Position numbers and translations under genes: made by a program. From assembly GCA_016868915.1 (NCBI GenBank), contig VGFL01000004.1, forward strand, positions 1-53,952: a stretch of 53,952 bases of DNA. The letters are read 5' to 3'. Positions 1 through 8,423 of this stretch are shown here, piece after piece; within the stretch, counting starts at the first letter, position 1; each line of letters begins with the position of its first letter. This DNA is from Bacteroidota bacterium. Lineage in GTDB: Bacteria; Bacteroidota; Bacteroidia; Flavobacteriales_D; Crocinitomicaceae. The notes beneath the pieces were generated by a model. It saw nothing but the letters and a program-made list of their open reading frames with translations. It ran no database searches and was not told where the DNA came from.

Positions 1-1
1 G

Positions 2-913
2 CTTACTACTGAGCCAGCGTCCTCAGGAACCCAATATTGTCTGACGCTATCAGAACAATGTGGTTCACCGACAACTCAAGAGTGTTTAACTATTACATTC
101 CCTACGGAAATTTCTCCTGATGTTGATCCTGATAAACCGAAAGATTGTATTCCCGGGCAGTTTACATTTACCAATACGTCGGTAAATTCTCAGGATATTT
201 CATTTACTCAATATGCTTTTTCAAATGGTCAAGTATACAATTTGGTTGGATCAGAGGACTTAACGGCTGATTTTCCAAATGTTGGATTGTATGATGTTCA
301 AATGACGGTTACTTCGAATTATGGCTGTATTTACACAACAAATATTCCTAGTATTGTTGAAGTGACGCCTGTTCCAACTGCTAACTTTACAGTTTCCAAG
401 AACCCAGCTACTTGGTTTGAAACAACCATTCAAACAGCAGATATTTCTGAAGGAGATATAGTGAATTGGGTCTGGCAAAGTGCCGGGGCATCCTCGATAG
501 AGAACAATGGAGGATCAGCAATTATTACTTATCCTGAGGGTCAAACAGGTACTTATCCAATTACTTTAATAGTAACAACTGCTGAAGGATGCTCCGATTC
601 TATAACACTTGAAATCGAAATAGTACCAGATATTATACTTTATGTTCCAAATACTTTCACACCTGACGATGATGAACACAATCAAGTTTGGGGAATTCAT
701 ATTGATGGTATTGATTTTGAAAATTTTCAATTGGTTGTATATAACCGTTGGGGTGAGCTTATTTGGGAATCTAAAGATGCAAACCAGTTATGGGATGGAA
801 CGTACAATGGAAGCATTGTTCAAAATGGTATTTACATTTGGAAAATTTCTTTTAAGGAAAAGGATAATGATGGCAAGAAATTCTACACCGGTACTGTAAG
901 CGTTTTAAAATAA
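2..913 (+). CDS. T9SS type B sorting domain (CHU_C) surface protein, 3' part
   Basis: This is the C-terminal end of a large exported protein; the reading frame is open from the left edge, so the ORF-track start (a TTG at 242) is only an internal codon. The visible part has Thr/Ser/Pro-rich Ig/PKD-like beta-sandwich sequence with scattered cysteines. It ends in a gliding-motility-associated C-terminal domain, recognisable by VPNTFTPDDD, VYNRWGELIWES, WDGTYNG and a final GTVSVLK. That domain directs proteins through the type IX secretion system to the cell surface or medium in Bacteroidota. The N-terminus and function cannot be seen; adhesin-like is an inference from the repeats. Only five bases separate it from the next gene. 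Confidence 0.9.
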   Translation, partial: LTTEPASSGTQYCLTLSEQCGSPTTQECLTITFPTEISPDVDPDKPKDCIPGQFTFTNTSVNSQDISFTQYAFSNGQVYNLVGSEDLTADFPNVGLYDVQMTVTSNYGCIYTTNIPSIVEVTPVPTANFTVSKNPATWFETTIQTADISEGDIVNWVWQSAGASSIENNGGSAIITYPEGQTGTYPITLIVTTAEGCSDSITLEIEIVPDIILYVPNTFTPDDDEHNQVWGIHIDGIDFENFQLVVYNRWGELIWESKDANQLWDGTYNGSIVQNGIYIWKISFKEKDNDGKKFYTGTVSVLK

Positions 914-918
914 GTTAT

Positions 919-1656
919 ATGGTAAAATATTTTTTATTGATCTTTATTCTTTTTGGTCTTCTTTCGTGTGAAGTTCTAAATGAGACCCTAAATTCGGTTA
1001 CTTTAAATCAATCAGAAGTTTCTTCCAAACCAAGTCTTTCTAATGAAGAAGTTATATCTGGTCTTAGAGAAGCTCTTAATGTTGGTATTAAAAATTCTGT
1101 TGCTTTAACATCTGTGACAGATGGATTTCTTAAAAATAATGAAATTCGCCTGCCCTTTCCTCCAAGTGCACAAAAAGTGAAGGATAAAGCTTTGGAATGG
1201 AAACTGAATGCTCAGGTTGAGAAATTTGAAACTACCCTAAATCGGGCTGCAGAAGAGGCAGCGAAAGAAGCATTGCCTATTTTTATTGATGCAATAAAAA
1301 ATATGTCTGTTCAAGATGGTTTCGTAATATTGAAAGGTGGTGATGGTGCCGCAACAAAATTTCTCAAAGAGCAGACAACCACTCAACTGGTGACTGCTTT
1401 TTCTCCAAAGGTTAAATCTGCGACTTCAAAAGTTGAGTTAACAAAATATTGGAGTCCGATAATTACAAAATACAACGGTGCAATGACCCTAACTGGAGGG
1501 GAGAAAATAGATCCAGATCTTGATGCATATATTACTCAAAAAGCGATAGATGGGTTGTTCTATATGGTTGAGAAAGAAGAAAATAAAATACGAAAAGACC
1601 CCGTTGCTCGTGTTACAGATTTGTTAATTAAAGTTTTTGGAAGCTTAACAAATTGA
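919..1656 (+). CDS. DUF4197 family lipoprotein
   Basis: A 245-residue protein with a short hydrophobic signal followed by a lipobox-like LLSC (Cys at about residue 17), so probably an outer-membrane or periplasmic lipoprotein. The rest is helical and matches what I know of the DUF4197 family, with a GLREALNVGIKN segment followed by a conserved region around FPPSAQKVKDKA. No enzymatic motif is visible and the family function is unknown to me. It starts five bases after the CHU_C gene, so the two are probably co-transcribed, but this does not prove a shared role. Confidence 0.82.
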   Translation: MVKYFLLIFILFGLLSCEVLNETLNSVTLNQSEVSSKPSLSNEEVISGLREALNVGIKNSVALTSVTDGFLKNNEIRLPFPPSAQKVKDKALEWKLNAQVEKFETTLNRAAEEAAKEALPIFIDAIKNMSVQDGFVILKGGDGAATKFLKEQTTTQLVTAFSPKVKSATSKVELTKYWSPIITKYNGAMTLTGGEKIDPDLDAYITQKAIDGLFYMVEKEENKIRKDPVARVTDLLIKVFGSLTN

Positions 1657-1664
1657 TTTCATAA

Positions 1665-2528
1665 GTGACTTACTCGCAATCAGAATTGGTACTTAACGGG
1701 AATGGTGCGGTTTACCATCTTGGTGTAAAACCTGAGAATATTTCAAATAAAATAATACTCGTCGGGGATCAGGACAGAGTTTCTTTAGTAAGTCGTTTTT
1801 TTGATTCAATCGAACATAAATCCCAACACCGTGAATTCGTCTGTCATACAGGCTCATATAAAGGACAGCGAATTACAGCTCTCTCAAGTGGAATCGGGAC
1901 CGATAATATTGATATAATTTTAAATGAACTCGATGCACTTGTTAACATAGACTTACAAAATCGCACTGATAAACAAGAAATTTCAACGCTTGAAATTGTC
2001 CGGATTGGAACGTGTGGAATATTACAGCGAGATATTCCAGTTCATTCTTGGATCATTAGTGATTATGCTCTTGGTTTAGATAACGTCGCTCATTTTTACC
2101 AAACCAATTTCACGAAAGAAGAAATTGAAATCTGTGATAAACTCAAGATATTTTTAAATCTTCCCTCAGCCATTAAACCTTATTTTGTTCTTCCATCAGA
2201 ACACTTAACAAATAAATTAAAATCGAAATATACAATATCGGGAATTACAATTACCTCTTCTGGATTTTATGGACCTCAGGGCAGACAATTAAGATTAAAA
2301 ACACGAACGGAAAATTTACAGTTAGCTCTTGGTGATTTTCAACACAATGGAGTTACGGTGACTAATTTTGAAATGGAAAGTTCAGCTCTTTTTGCACTTG
2401 GAAGGGCATTAGGGCATAAATGTGCAACGATATGTTTGGGAGTTGCCAATAGACCAATGATGGAATTTTCTAAAGGGTACTCAGTACAAATGAGTGAACT
2501 TATCAAATATGTTTTAGATCGAATTTAA
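1665..2528 (+). CDS. Nucleoside phosphorylase (uridine phosphorylase-like, PNP/UDP family)
   Basis: A 287-residue protein of the PNP/UDP phosphorylase superfamily, which cleaves nucleosides with phosphate to base and ribose-1-phosphate in the cytoplasm. The visible signatures are VGDQDRV near the N-terminus, GTCGILQ in the middle (base and phosphate side of the pocket) and FEMESSALFALG near residue 240, where the glutamates bind ribose in this family. The start is a GTG eight bases after the previous stop; no better ATG exists upstream in frame. The sequence looks closer to uridine than purine phosphorylases, but substrate cannot be fixed by eye. It probably belongs to a salvage pathway. Confidence 0.82.
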   Translation: MTYSQSELVLNGNGAVYHLGVKPENISNKIILVGDQDRVSLVSRFFDSIEHKSQHREFVCHTGSYKGQRITALSSGIGTDNIDIILNELDALVNIDLQNRTDKQEISTLEIVRIGTCGILQRDIPVHSWIISDYALGLDNVAHFYQTNFTKEEIEICDKLKIFLNLPSAIKPYFVLPSEHLTNKLKSKYTISGITITSSGFYGPQGRQLRLKTRTENLQLALGDFQHNGVTVTNFEMESSALFALGRALGHKCATICLGVANRPMMEFSKGYSVQMSELIKYVLDRI

Positions 2529-2608
2529 GGAGATTATTCCTGAGTTCGTACATTTTATTTAACTTCTTATTCCTGCAAAGTTCCGCCAACTTTACGTAAT
2601 TTTATCCT

Positions 2609-3382
2609 GTGAAAAAAATTTATAAATTCTTGTTAAATACTCTTCCAAGACCTCTTTTAATAAGATTGAGCTATATTTTTAAAATTTTTGCTCCGCTATT
2701 GTATAAAGGAAGCAATGTAGAATGTCCTGTTTGTGAAAGAAAGTTTTCAAAGTTTTTATCCTATGGTTCATCTGTGGCTCATCGAGATAACGTCTTATGT
2801 CCATACGACTTTACATTGGAACGACATCGTTTAATGTGGTTGTATTTAAAAAATGAGAGTAATTTTTTTTCGGCCGAAAAGTTAGATGTACTGCATATTG
2901 CACCAGAACAGTGTTTTCACAGCAAATTCAAAGCACAAAAAAACTTGAATTACGTAACAGGAGATTTAGTTTCTCCATTGGCAGACTTACACTTCGATTT
3001 ACATCAAATACCTCTCGAGGATAATCGTTTTGATGTGGTATTTTGTAACCATGTTATGGAGCACGTTGATGACCCGAATCAATGTATGAAGGAACTTTTC
3101 CGAGTTATGAGGCCAGGAGGATGGGCAATTATGCAAGTGCCACAGGATATGTCGAGAGAGACTACCTACGAGGATAGAAGTATTATTGACCCAGCAGAGC
3201 GGGAAAAGCATTTTTGGCAAAAAGATCATTTGCGTTTGTTTGGTAAAGATTACCCGAATTGGTTAGAAAAAGTAGGATTTACCATTGAGATTTTTGATGT
3301 GCAAAAGAATTTTGATAAACAAGTTGTTGATAGATTTTGTTTAATGAAGGATGAATTACTTTACATAGCCTATAAAAATTAA
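2609..3382 (+). CDS. SAM-dependent methyltransferase, class I, with N-terminal zinc-ribbon-like segment
   Basis: A 257-residue protein starting at GTG. Residues about 38-75 hold CPVCERKF and CPYDFTLERHR, resembling a zinc ribbon fused in front of Methyltransf_11 domains. The methyltransferase core follows, with DVLHIAPE as a divergent motif I, VFCNHVMEHVDDP as motif IV/post-II, and the FRVMRPGG motif typical of the family. Related proteins I recall carry a second CPxC in the ribbon; here the last position is Asp, so the metal site may be altered. The substrate is unknown; genes of this type often lie near glycan loci, but none is adjacent here. It precedes the MbnP gene by 14 bases. Confidence 0.78.
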   Translation: MKKIYKFLLNTLPRPLLIRLSYIFKIFAPLLYKGSNVECPVCERKFSKFLSYGSSVAHRDNVLCPYDFTLERHRLMWLYLKNESNFFSAEKLDVLHIAPEQCFHSKFKAQKNLNYVTGDLVSPLADLHFDLHQIPLEDNRFDVVFCNHVMEHVDDPNQCMKELFRVMRPGGWAIMQVPQDMSRETTYEDRSIIDPAEREKHFWQKDHLRLFGKDYPNWLEKVGFTIEIFDVQKNFDKQVVDRFCLMKDELLYIAYKN

Positions 3383-3396
3383 TAGTTAAAAAAATC

Positions 3397-4380
3397 ATGA
3401 AAAATTTCTGTTTCACAATTTTATTTTTAATCTCTTTTATAAGTTGCTTCGGTCAAAAAAATGTTTTCTTGGACATTGCGCCAATGTTTCAAAATTCCAA
3501 TTTGGAAATGAATGAAAATTACACCGCCTGGAACGGGAAAATATTTGCGTTAGATCATTTTGATTATTATTTGTCGAATATTCAAATCGAACACGATGGA
3601 GGGCAACTTACTGCAATTAATAGTGTTTTCCTTATCGAGCCTCAAAACCACACGCTATATCTTGGTTACTTCAACATCGTACAAATTGAAAAGATTTCGT
3701 TTCTTGTTGGCGTCCCAAAACCCTTAAATACACAGACCGGTGACCAGGCGATGGATATTTCACTTTATCCTGAAAATCATCCCTTGAGTTTTCAAAGCCC
3801 ATCGATGTACTGGGGTTGGCAATTTGGATACATGCACATGATCATCGGTGGGAATGCCGATCATAACGGTGATGGAAGTTTAGAGTCTCAGTTTGAACTT
3901 CACAATTTAGGAAATACAAATCAACAACTCATACAGATGAATAATGTTATTCAATCGAATGTTTCACAAGATCAAATTAACGTAAATATCAATTGCCAAG
4001 TGGATCAATGGATAAATAATATTTCAATCAGTACGGTTGGTATTCTCCACGGCGAAACAGGAGTCAATGCGCAAATTATGGGGAATACCCTGTCAGAAAA
4101 TGTATTCATTCAACCAGCTAATGCCGGAGTGGACAATAATAGTGACAATTCAAAAATTTATTTTCAAAATGTTAGTAACGCCTTGGATATTTATTGGAGT
4201 GAATTGGCGGAGATAGATAAAATTCATGTCCGTGACCTAAGTGGTAAATTGATCGGAGAGTATTATTCAATTGAACCGTCAGGACACTTGTCTGTTCCCC
4301 ATTTAAGTAAAGGGTACTATATTATTCAGTTTTTAAACAAAAATTCTGTTGTGATTGGGAGTCTGAACGCCATTCATTAA
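3397..4380 (+). CDS. MbnP-like protein 1 with T9SS type A sorting tail
   Basis: A 327-residue exported protein with a signal peptide ending near ISCFGQ. Residues about 22-210 match the MbnP family: an N-terminal beta strand, an FDYYLSNIQI segment, a WGW motif (W139, W141) followed by GYMH (H147), and a later ELHNLG histidine (H169). In methanotrophs MbnP is modified by the diheme enzyme MbnH, which turns a tryptophan into kynurenine and so creates a copper site. The last 75 or so residues (IYFQNVS onward, with VRDLSGKLIGEY and LSKGYYIIQF) resemble a T9SS type A sorting domain, so this copy is probably sent to the cell surface. It is followed after two bases by an MbnH-like gene, the expected partner. 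Confidence 0.8.
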   Translation: MKNFCFTILFLISFISCFGQKNVFLDIAPMFQNSNLEMNENYTAWNGKIFALDHFDYYLSNIQIEHDGGQLTAINSVFLIEPQNHTLYLGYFNIVQIEKISFLVGVPKPLNTQTGDQAMDISLYPENHPLSFQSPSMYWGWQFGYMHMIIGGNADHNGDGSLESQFELHNLGNTNQQLIQMNNVIQSNVSQDQINVNINCQVDQWINNISISTVGILHGETGVNAQIMGNTLSENVFIQPANAGVDNNSDNSKIYFQNVSNALDIYWSELAEIDKIHVRDLSGKLIGEYYSIEPSGHLSVPHLSKGYYIIQFLNKNSVVIGSLNAIH

Positions 4381-4382
4381 TT

Positions 4383-5384
4383 ATGAAAAGAACCAATAAT
4401 TCGATATTACTTTTACTATTTATCATTGGTTTAACTTTATTTATTTCATGCTCAAGAAAAATGATTTCTTGGACAAGCATTAGTGAAATTCCAAGCCCTA
4501 AAGATAATCCAATTTCGGATGAAAAAGTAGCTTTAGGAAGAAAATTATTTTTTGATAAGCGACTATCACTAAATAAAACGGTTTCATGCGCTACTTGTCA
4601 TGTTCCAGAATATGCATTCACTGATCGATTGACAACAAGCACGGGTATAGAAGGGCGCAAAACTGAACGAAATTCTCCCTCTTTGTTAAATTCAGCATTT
4701 TTAAAAACAGCCATGTTTGATGCTCATTTGGCAACATTGGAGGTTCAAGTTATTGTTCCAATTCAAGAACATACTGAAATGGGGAGTAATATGAAAGAGT
4801 TGATCAATAAATTGAGGTCTATACCGGAATACCAAGAAGCAGCGAAGAGGATATTTAATCGTGACTTTGATGCCTATGTTCTAACACGAAGCATTTCAGC
4901 ATTTGAACGGACGTTACTTTCATTAAATTCGCGATTCGATCAATTTGTGAATGGAAATAAATCAGCCTTAACCCAGGACGAAAAAGCTGGTTGGAAACTT
5001 TTTTCTGAGAAATTGTATTGCATTCAATGTCATCCTGCACCCTTTTTCACAACATTTGAAGCTGCTAATAATGGTCTATACAAAAATTACGAGCAACTTG
5101 ATGACAAGGGTCGCTTTAGAATATTTTTGGATTCAAACGATATCGGCAAATTCAAAATACCATCCCTTCGAAATATCGAGTTGACATACCCATATATGCA
5201 CGATGGAAGCTTGAAAAACATAGATGATGTAATTAATCATTACAAAAAGGGTGGTCAAAAGAATAATTTACAGGCTTCAATGATTCAACCTTTCGAATTA
5301 TCAAATAAGGAACAACAGCAACTCAAGTCATTTTTATTTTCGCTCACAGACACCTCATATATGTCTACCTTCAAATTTAGGTAA
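4383..5384 (+). CDS. Diheme cytochrome c peroxidase / MbnH-like lipoprotein 1
   Basis: A 333-residue protein of the bacterial cytochrome c peroxidase/MauG family. It has two c-type haem motifs, CATCH (residues 69-73) and CIQCH (213-217), an EMG segment near residue 132 that supplies the peroxidase glutamate in classical enzymes, and YMHDGS near 272 with the likely axial methionine. The N-terminus is a lipoprotein signal (LFISC, Cys about 23). The usual WDG motif after the first haem reads MFDAH here, a clear departure. It lies two bases after MbnP-like gene 1, so the pair is very probably one functional unit: the peroxidase oxidises its MbnP partner. Ordinary hydrogen peroxide detoxification is the alternative. 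Confidence 0.85.
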   Translation: MKRTNNSILLLLFIIGLTLFISCSRKMISWTSISEIPSPKDNPISDEKVALGRKLFFDKRLSLNKTVSCATCHVPEYAFTDRLTTSTGIEGRKTERNSPSLLNSAFLKTAMFDAHLATLEVQVIVPIQEHTEMGSNMKELINKLRSIPEYQEAAKRIFNRDFDAYVLTRSISAFERTLLSLNSRFDQFVNGNKSALTQDEKAGWKLFSEKLYCIQCHPAPFFTTFEAANNGLYKNYEQLDDKGRFRIFLDSNDIGKFKIPSLRNIELTYPYMHDGSLKNIDDVINHYKKGGQKNNLQASMIQPFELSNKEQQQLKSFLFSLTDTSYMSTFKFR

Positions 5385-5420
5385 TTCATGGTTTACACTA
5401 AAAAGTAAATTTTTAAATAG

Positions 5421-6086
5421 ATGAGATTTTATTTCCTAGTTATTTTTTTGACAGTATGGGGCGCCTTTCTATGCCAGGTGAAGATTAACTTTAAATTCAA
5501 TACTAAACCACTGGTGAGAGGAGAAAAATACTTTATCAATTCAGACTCAATATGGATTCAGGTAGATGAATTAAAATTTTATGTGAATTATAAACCGGTT
5601 TTTTCAGATGAAAATAGAACTGATCCATTGGTAATCCACCTTGTTGACCTTTCTGATTCATTAAGTTATTTTCTCCCTTTTACAGAGGAAGGAATGAAAA
5701 ATTCCAAAAATTTTGATTTTGCCATAGGGTTGGATAGTGTTTCAACGTCATCCACCAAGTTTTCTGGGGCCTTGGATCCTGCCTTAGGGATGTATTGGGC
5801 TTGGAATACCGGTTATATTCATTTTAAATTGGAAGGAAAATCAAATTTATGTTCGAGTAAAAATCAAGAGTTTTTATATCATATTGGAGGTTATTTTGGT
5901 AAATATTCAACCCAGAGATGGCTTCAATCAAGAATAATTCTAATCAATGAATTGGCGTTTATTGAGCTTGAGTTGGCAAATTTTATAAAAGATGGCGTAA
6001 ATTTGGGAGTAAATCCTGTAGTTATGAATCCAGGAAAAGAAGCTGTTTTTACTGCCGATAATTATTACAGGTTATTTAAACAATGA
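5421..6086 (+). CDS. MbnP-like protein 2 (no sorting tail)
   Basis: A 221-residue exported protein with a hydrophobic signal sequence ending around residue 18. It aligns with the first MbnP-like protein over the whole core: strand KINFKFN, the VDELKFYVNY segment, the WAW motif (W126, W128) followed by GYIH (H134), and FLYHIGG (H154). It stops where the first copy continues into its T9SS tail, so it is probably periplasmic or held by other means. Its last four bases overlap the start of the second MbnH-like gene (ATGA arrangement), implying translational coupling. The two copies share motifs but little overall identity, so the duplication is old or the pairs were acquired separately. Confidence 0.8.
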   Translation: MRFYFLVIFLTVWGAFLCQVKINFKFNTKPLVRGEKYFINSDSIWIQVDELKFYVNYKPVFSDENRTDPLVIHLVDLSDSLSYFLPFTEEGMKNSKNFDFAIGLDSVSTSSTKFSGALDPALGMYWAWNTGYIHFKLEGKSNLCSSKNQEFLYHIGGYFGKYSTQRWLQSRIILINELAFIELELANFIKDGVNLGVNPVVMNPGKEAVFTADNYYRLFKQ

Positions 6087-7102
6087 AATCGAGTATATTT
6101 CTATTTCTTTTTCTTTTTATTGCCGTATTGGTCTCGTTCAAATCGAGTAAACCTAATATGGGCTTTGAAATTCCGAAAGGTTGGCCTGATCCACTATATT
6201 ATTTCAAGGGAAATGAATTTACCGAGGATAAATTTCAATTGGGGAGAAAGCTTTTCTATGACCCAATCTTATCACGAGATAGTTCAATTTCTTGCTCCTC
6301 GTGTCATGTTTCTTTCTCTGCATTTGCACACACAGATCACGCGTTAAGTCATGGAATTGACGGAAGGGTTGGTAGGAGAAATGCACCGGCATTAATTAAC
6401 ATGGCGTGGAATCCATATTTTCACTGGGACGGGTCGTTAGGTAATATTGAACGTCAATCCATGGAGCCAATTCGAAATCATAACGAGATGGATTTTAATT
6501 TAGACTCTGCCGTTTCACGATTGCTTAGAAATAAGTTTTATAATGGTTTATTTGAAAAGGCTTGGGGAGATTCTGAAATTACTGTTCGAAGAATGTTACA
6601 ATCTTTGGCAATATTTACGTCAAATTTAGTTTCTAGTAATTCGAAATACGATAAAATAATGAGAAAAGAGCGAGGTGTAGCTTTTACAAATCAAGAGAAA
6701 AATGGGTATATTTTATTTAAAAAGAACTGTGCCTCTTGTCACAAAGAACCACTTTTTTCAACGTATAAATTAAAGAGCAATGGCCTCCCAATAGATTTAG
6801 AGCTGAAAGATTATGGTCATTATACGATTTCAGAATACTACAAAGATTCTTTTTTATTTAAGGTACCAACTTTGAGGAATATAGAGTTTACTTTTCCATA
6901 TATGCACGACGGTAGATTTAAAAAACTGAAGGATGTTCTAAAACATTATGCTGAATTAAATCCTAAAACACCGTATCTAAGCAAGGAATTACGGAAAATT
7001 AAACCGCTAAGTTCCAATGATCAAAAGGATATCATTGCGTTTTTACTAACCCTGACGGATAAAGAATTTCTGTACAATCCGAGATATCAATTTCCAAGAT
7101 AA
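6083..7102 (+). CDS. Diheme cytochrome c peroxidase / MbnH-like protein 2
   Basis: A 339-residue diheme peroxidase-family protein. Haem motifs are CSSCH (71-75) and CASCH (216-220); HWDGSLGNIERQ and NHNEM follow the first haem, and FPYMHDGR near 274 gives the probable axial methionine. The N-terminus is a plain signal or membrane anchor (LFLFLFIAVLVSF) without a lipobox cysteine, unlike copy 1. It overlaps the second MbnP-like gene by four bases and is its predicted oxidase. Compared with copy 1 it keeps the WDG motif. Its stop codon lies inside a perfect inverted repeat shared with the convergent EnvC-like gene. Confidence 0.85.
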   Translation: MKSSIFLFLFLFIAVLVSFKSSKPNMGFEIPKGWPDPLYYFKGNEFTEDKFQLGRKLFYDPILSRDSSISCSSCHVSFSAFAHTDHALSHGIDGRVGRRNAPALINMAWNPYFHWDGSLGNIERQSMEPIRNHNEMDFNLDSAVSRLLRNKFYNGLFEKAWGDSEITVRRMLQSLAIFTSNLVSSNSKYDKIMRKERGVAFTNQEKNGYILFKKNCASCHKEPLFSTYKLKSNGLPIDLELKDYGHYTISEYYKDSFLFKVPTLRNIEFTFPYMHDGRFKKLKDVLKHYAELNPKTPYLSKELRKIKPLSSNDQKDIIAFLLTLTDKEFLYNPRYQFPR

Positions 7103-7111
7103 TTTATCTTG
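7095..7111. repeat. Palindrome containing both convergent stop codons
   Basis: CAAGATAA and TTATCTTG form 8-base perfect inverted arms around one T. The left arm ends with the TAA of the diheme peroxidase gene and the right arm encodes the TAA of the minus-strand EnvC-like gene, so both proteins end in Arg followed by stop. The stem is AT-rich and lacks a clear T-run, so it would be at best a weak bidirectional terminator. Confidence 0.6.
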
Positions 7112-8423
7112 ATAACCAGAGAGAAGGATTTAAACACTGGATGTTTCCTCCAGAAACCAAATGAATTTCAAAATGTGCAATTGATATGGATCCAGACTCT
7201 TGGGTAAGTAATGATCCTATTGACTGCTTCGTAGAAACTTTTGAACCAATGCTAACATAGCAATCACGTAGATTACTGTATACGGTTCTATAATTACCGT
7301 GTTTTATAATTATCACTTTTCCAGCGCCAGGTATAGTTAGAATACTTGAGACTTCGCCTTCAAAAACACTTCGAACCGTTGCATTTTTTGTTGTGGAAAT
7401 ATCTACTCCATTGTTATTCGTAAAGACATTTTTAATGGTAGGGTGGGGGTTTGTTCCAAATTTCTCGGTTATTGTCCCACTACTAACCGGGAATGGCAGT
7501 TTCCCTTTGTTTCCAGAGAAATTAGATCCGAGTGTACTTGACTCAGGTGTTTCAACATAAACAACATCCTCTGTCTTTTTTGAAGAAGATGCAGTTACTT
7601 TTTTCTTTGTGTTATCCGTTTTCTTATTGGTTTCTTTGGGAGTGTCTTTATTTTTGTTTTTACTTTTTGTTTTTGTGGACGATTTATTACTTTTTTTCAA
7701 TTCATCTTGGATTGCCGCGTTAATTTTTGATTTTAGCAGTTGCTTTTCCTTTTCGTCTTTTGCTAAGTTATTGCGAAGAGTTTCCTCCTCCTTTTTTAAC
7801 TTTTGATATAGTTCCTCTTTATGTATTTTATCTTGTTCAATTAATTCTTTTTCTTTAATTTTTTCGTTTAATGCAGATTCCTTTGTCGATTTTTCAGAAC
7901 TAATTTGAATATATTCTCCTTCTACAATTTGTTGGTTTTTACGTAATAATTGAAATTGAGTTTTTTCAATTTCCTTCATTTTTTCTAGGTAATTATTTCG
8001 ATGCAAAGCCTCTGTGTAGGATCGGGCAGAGAAAACGAACATTAACTTACCTAATTTATTTCTGTTTTTAAAGGCATGTAATAACATCTGTTTAAATTGC
8101 TTTTTTAGATTTTTTTGCCTTTCTCGTATATGCTTAATATCATTTGCTTTGCCAATCATTTCAAATTCGGCAGCTCGAACTTGTTCATCAAAATTCTTAA
8201 CTAATGTTTCTCGAGTTGAAATTTGGGCATCTACTAATTCTAATTCCCGAAGGGAAGATTGAGCTTTGGTTTTAGTTTTATCTAAAAGAGATTTGGTATT
8301 TTTTATTCGTTTTTCAATTTTTACTTGTTCCTTTTTAAGTTTTTCACTCTTTGATTGAGCATAAAATGAACTTGTAATAAGTAGAAAACAAAAAAGCCCT
8401 AATAAATTAATTACACTTTTCAT
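7104..8423 (-). CDS. EnvC/NlpD-like murein hydrolase activator (degenerate LytM/M23 domain)
   Basis: About 439 residues if started at ATG 8423 (MKSVINLLG), which gives a clean signal peptide ending near SSFYAQ; the ORF-track start at 8492 would add a non-secretory stretch. Two long coiled-coil regions follow, then a Lys/Ser/Thr-rich linker, then a C-terminal LytM domain. The LytM metal ligands are not intact: the usual HxGxD reads NNGVDIS and the HLHFE motif reads IAHFEIH. This fits EnvC-type regulators, which activate amidases during cell division rather than cut peptidoglycan themselves. The start overlaps the end of the DUF4292 gene by 17 bases, so the two are co-transcribed. Confidence 0.82.
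   Translation of the reverse strand: MKSVINLLGLFCFLLITSSFYAQSKSEKLKKEQVKIEKRIKNTKSLLDKTKTKAQSSLRELELVDAQISTRETLVKNFDEQVRAAEFEMIGKANDIKHIRERQKNLKKQFKQMLLHAFKNRNKLGKLMFVFSARSYTEALHRNNYLEKMKEIEKTQFQLLRKNQQIVEGEYIQISSEKSTKESALNEKIKEKELIEQDKIHKEELYQKLKKEEETLRNNLAKDEKEKQLLKSKINAAIQDELKKSNKSSTKTKSKNKNKDTPKETNKKTDNTKKKVTASSSKKTEDVVYVETPESSTLGSNFSGNKGKLPFPVSSGTITEKFGTNPHPTIKNVFTNNNGVDISTTKNATVRSVFEGEVSSILTIPGAGKVIIIKHGNYRTVYSNLRDCYVSIGSKVSTKQSIGSLLTQESGSISIAHFEIHLVSGGNIQCLNPSLWLSR

Noticed and set aside
242-242. TTG as the start of the first ORF
   Set aside because: The same frame is open from base 2 and codes for beta-sandwich sequence with the same composition, so the gene continues off the left edge.
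5160-5215. Recent duplication of the peroxidase genes
   Set aside because: Only short motif-coding stretches such as CCATATATGCACGA are identical; the rest has diverged too far for a recent copy.
7532-7806. Two plus-strand ORFs opposite the EnvC-like linker
   Set aside because: They arise from the Lys-rich linker codons read on the other strand and show only Phe/Leu runs.
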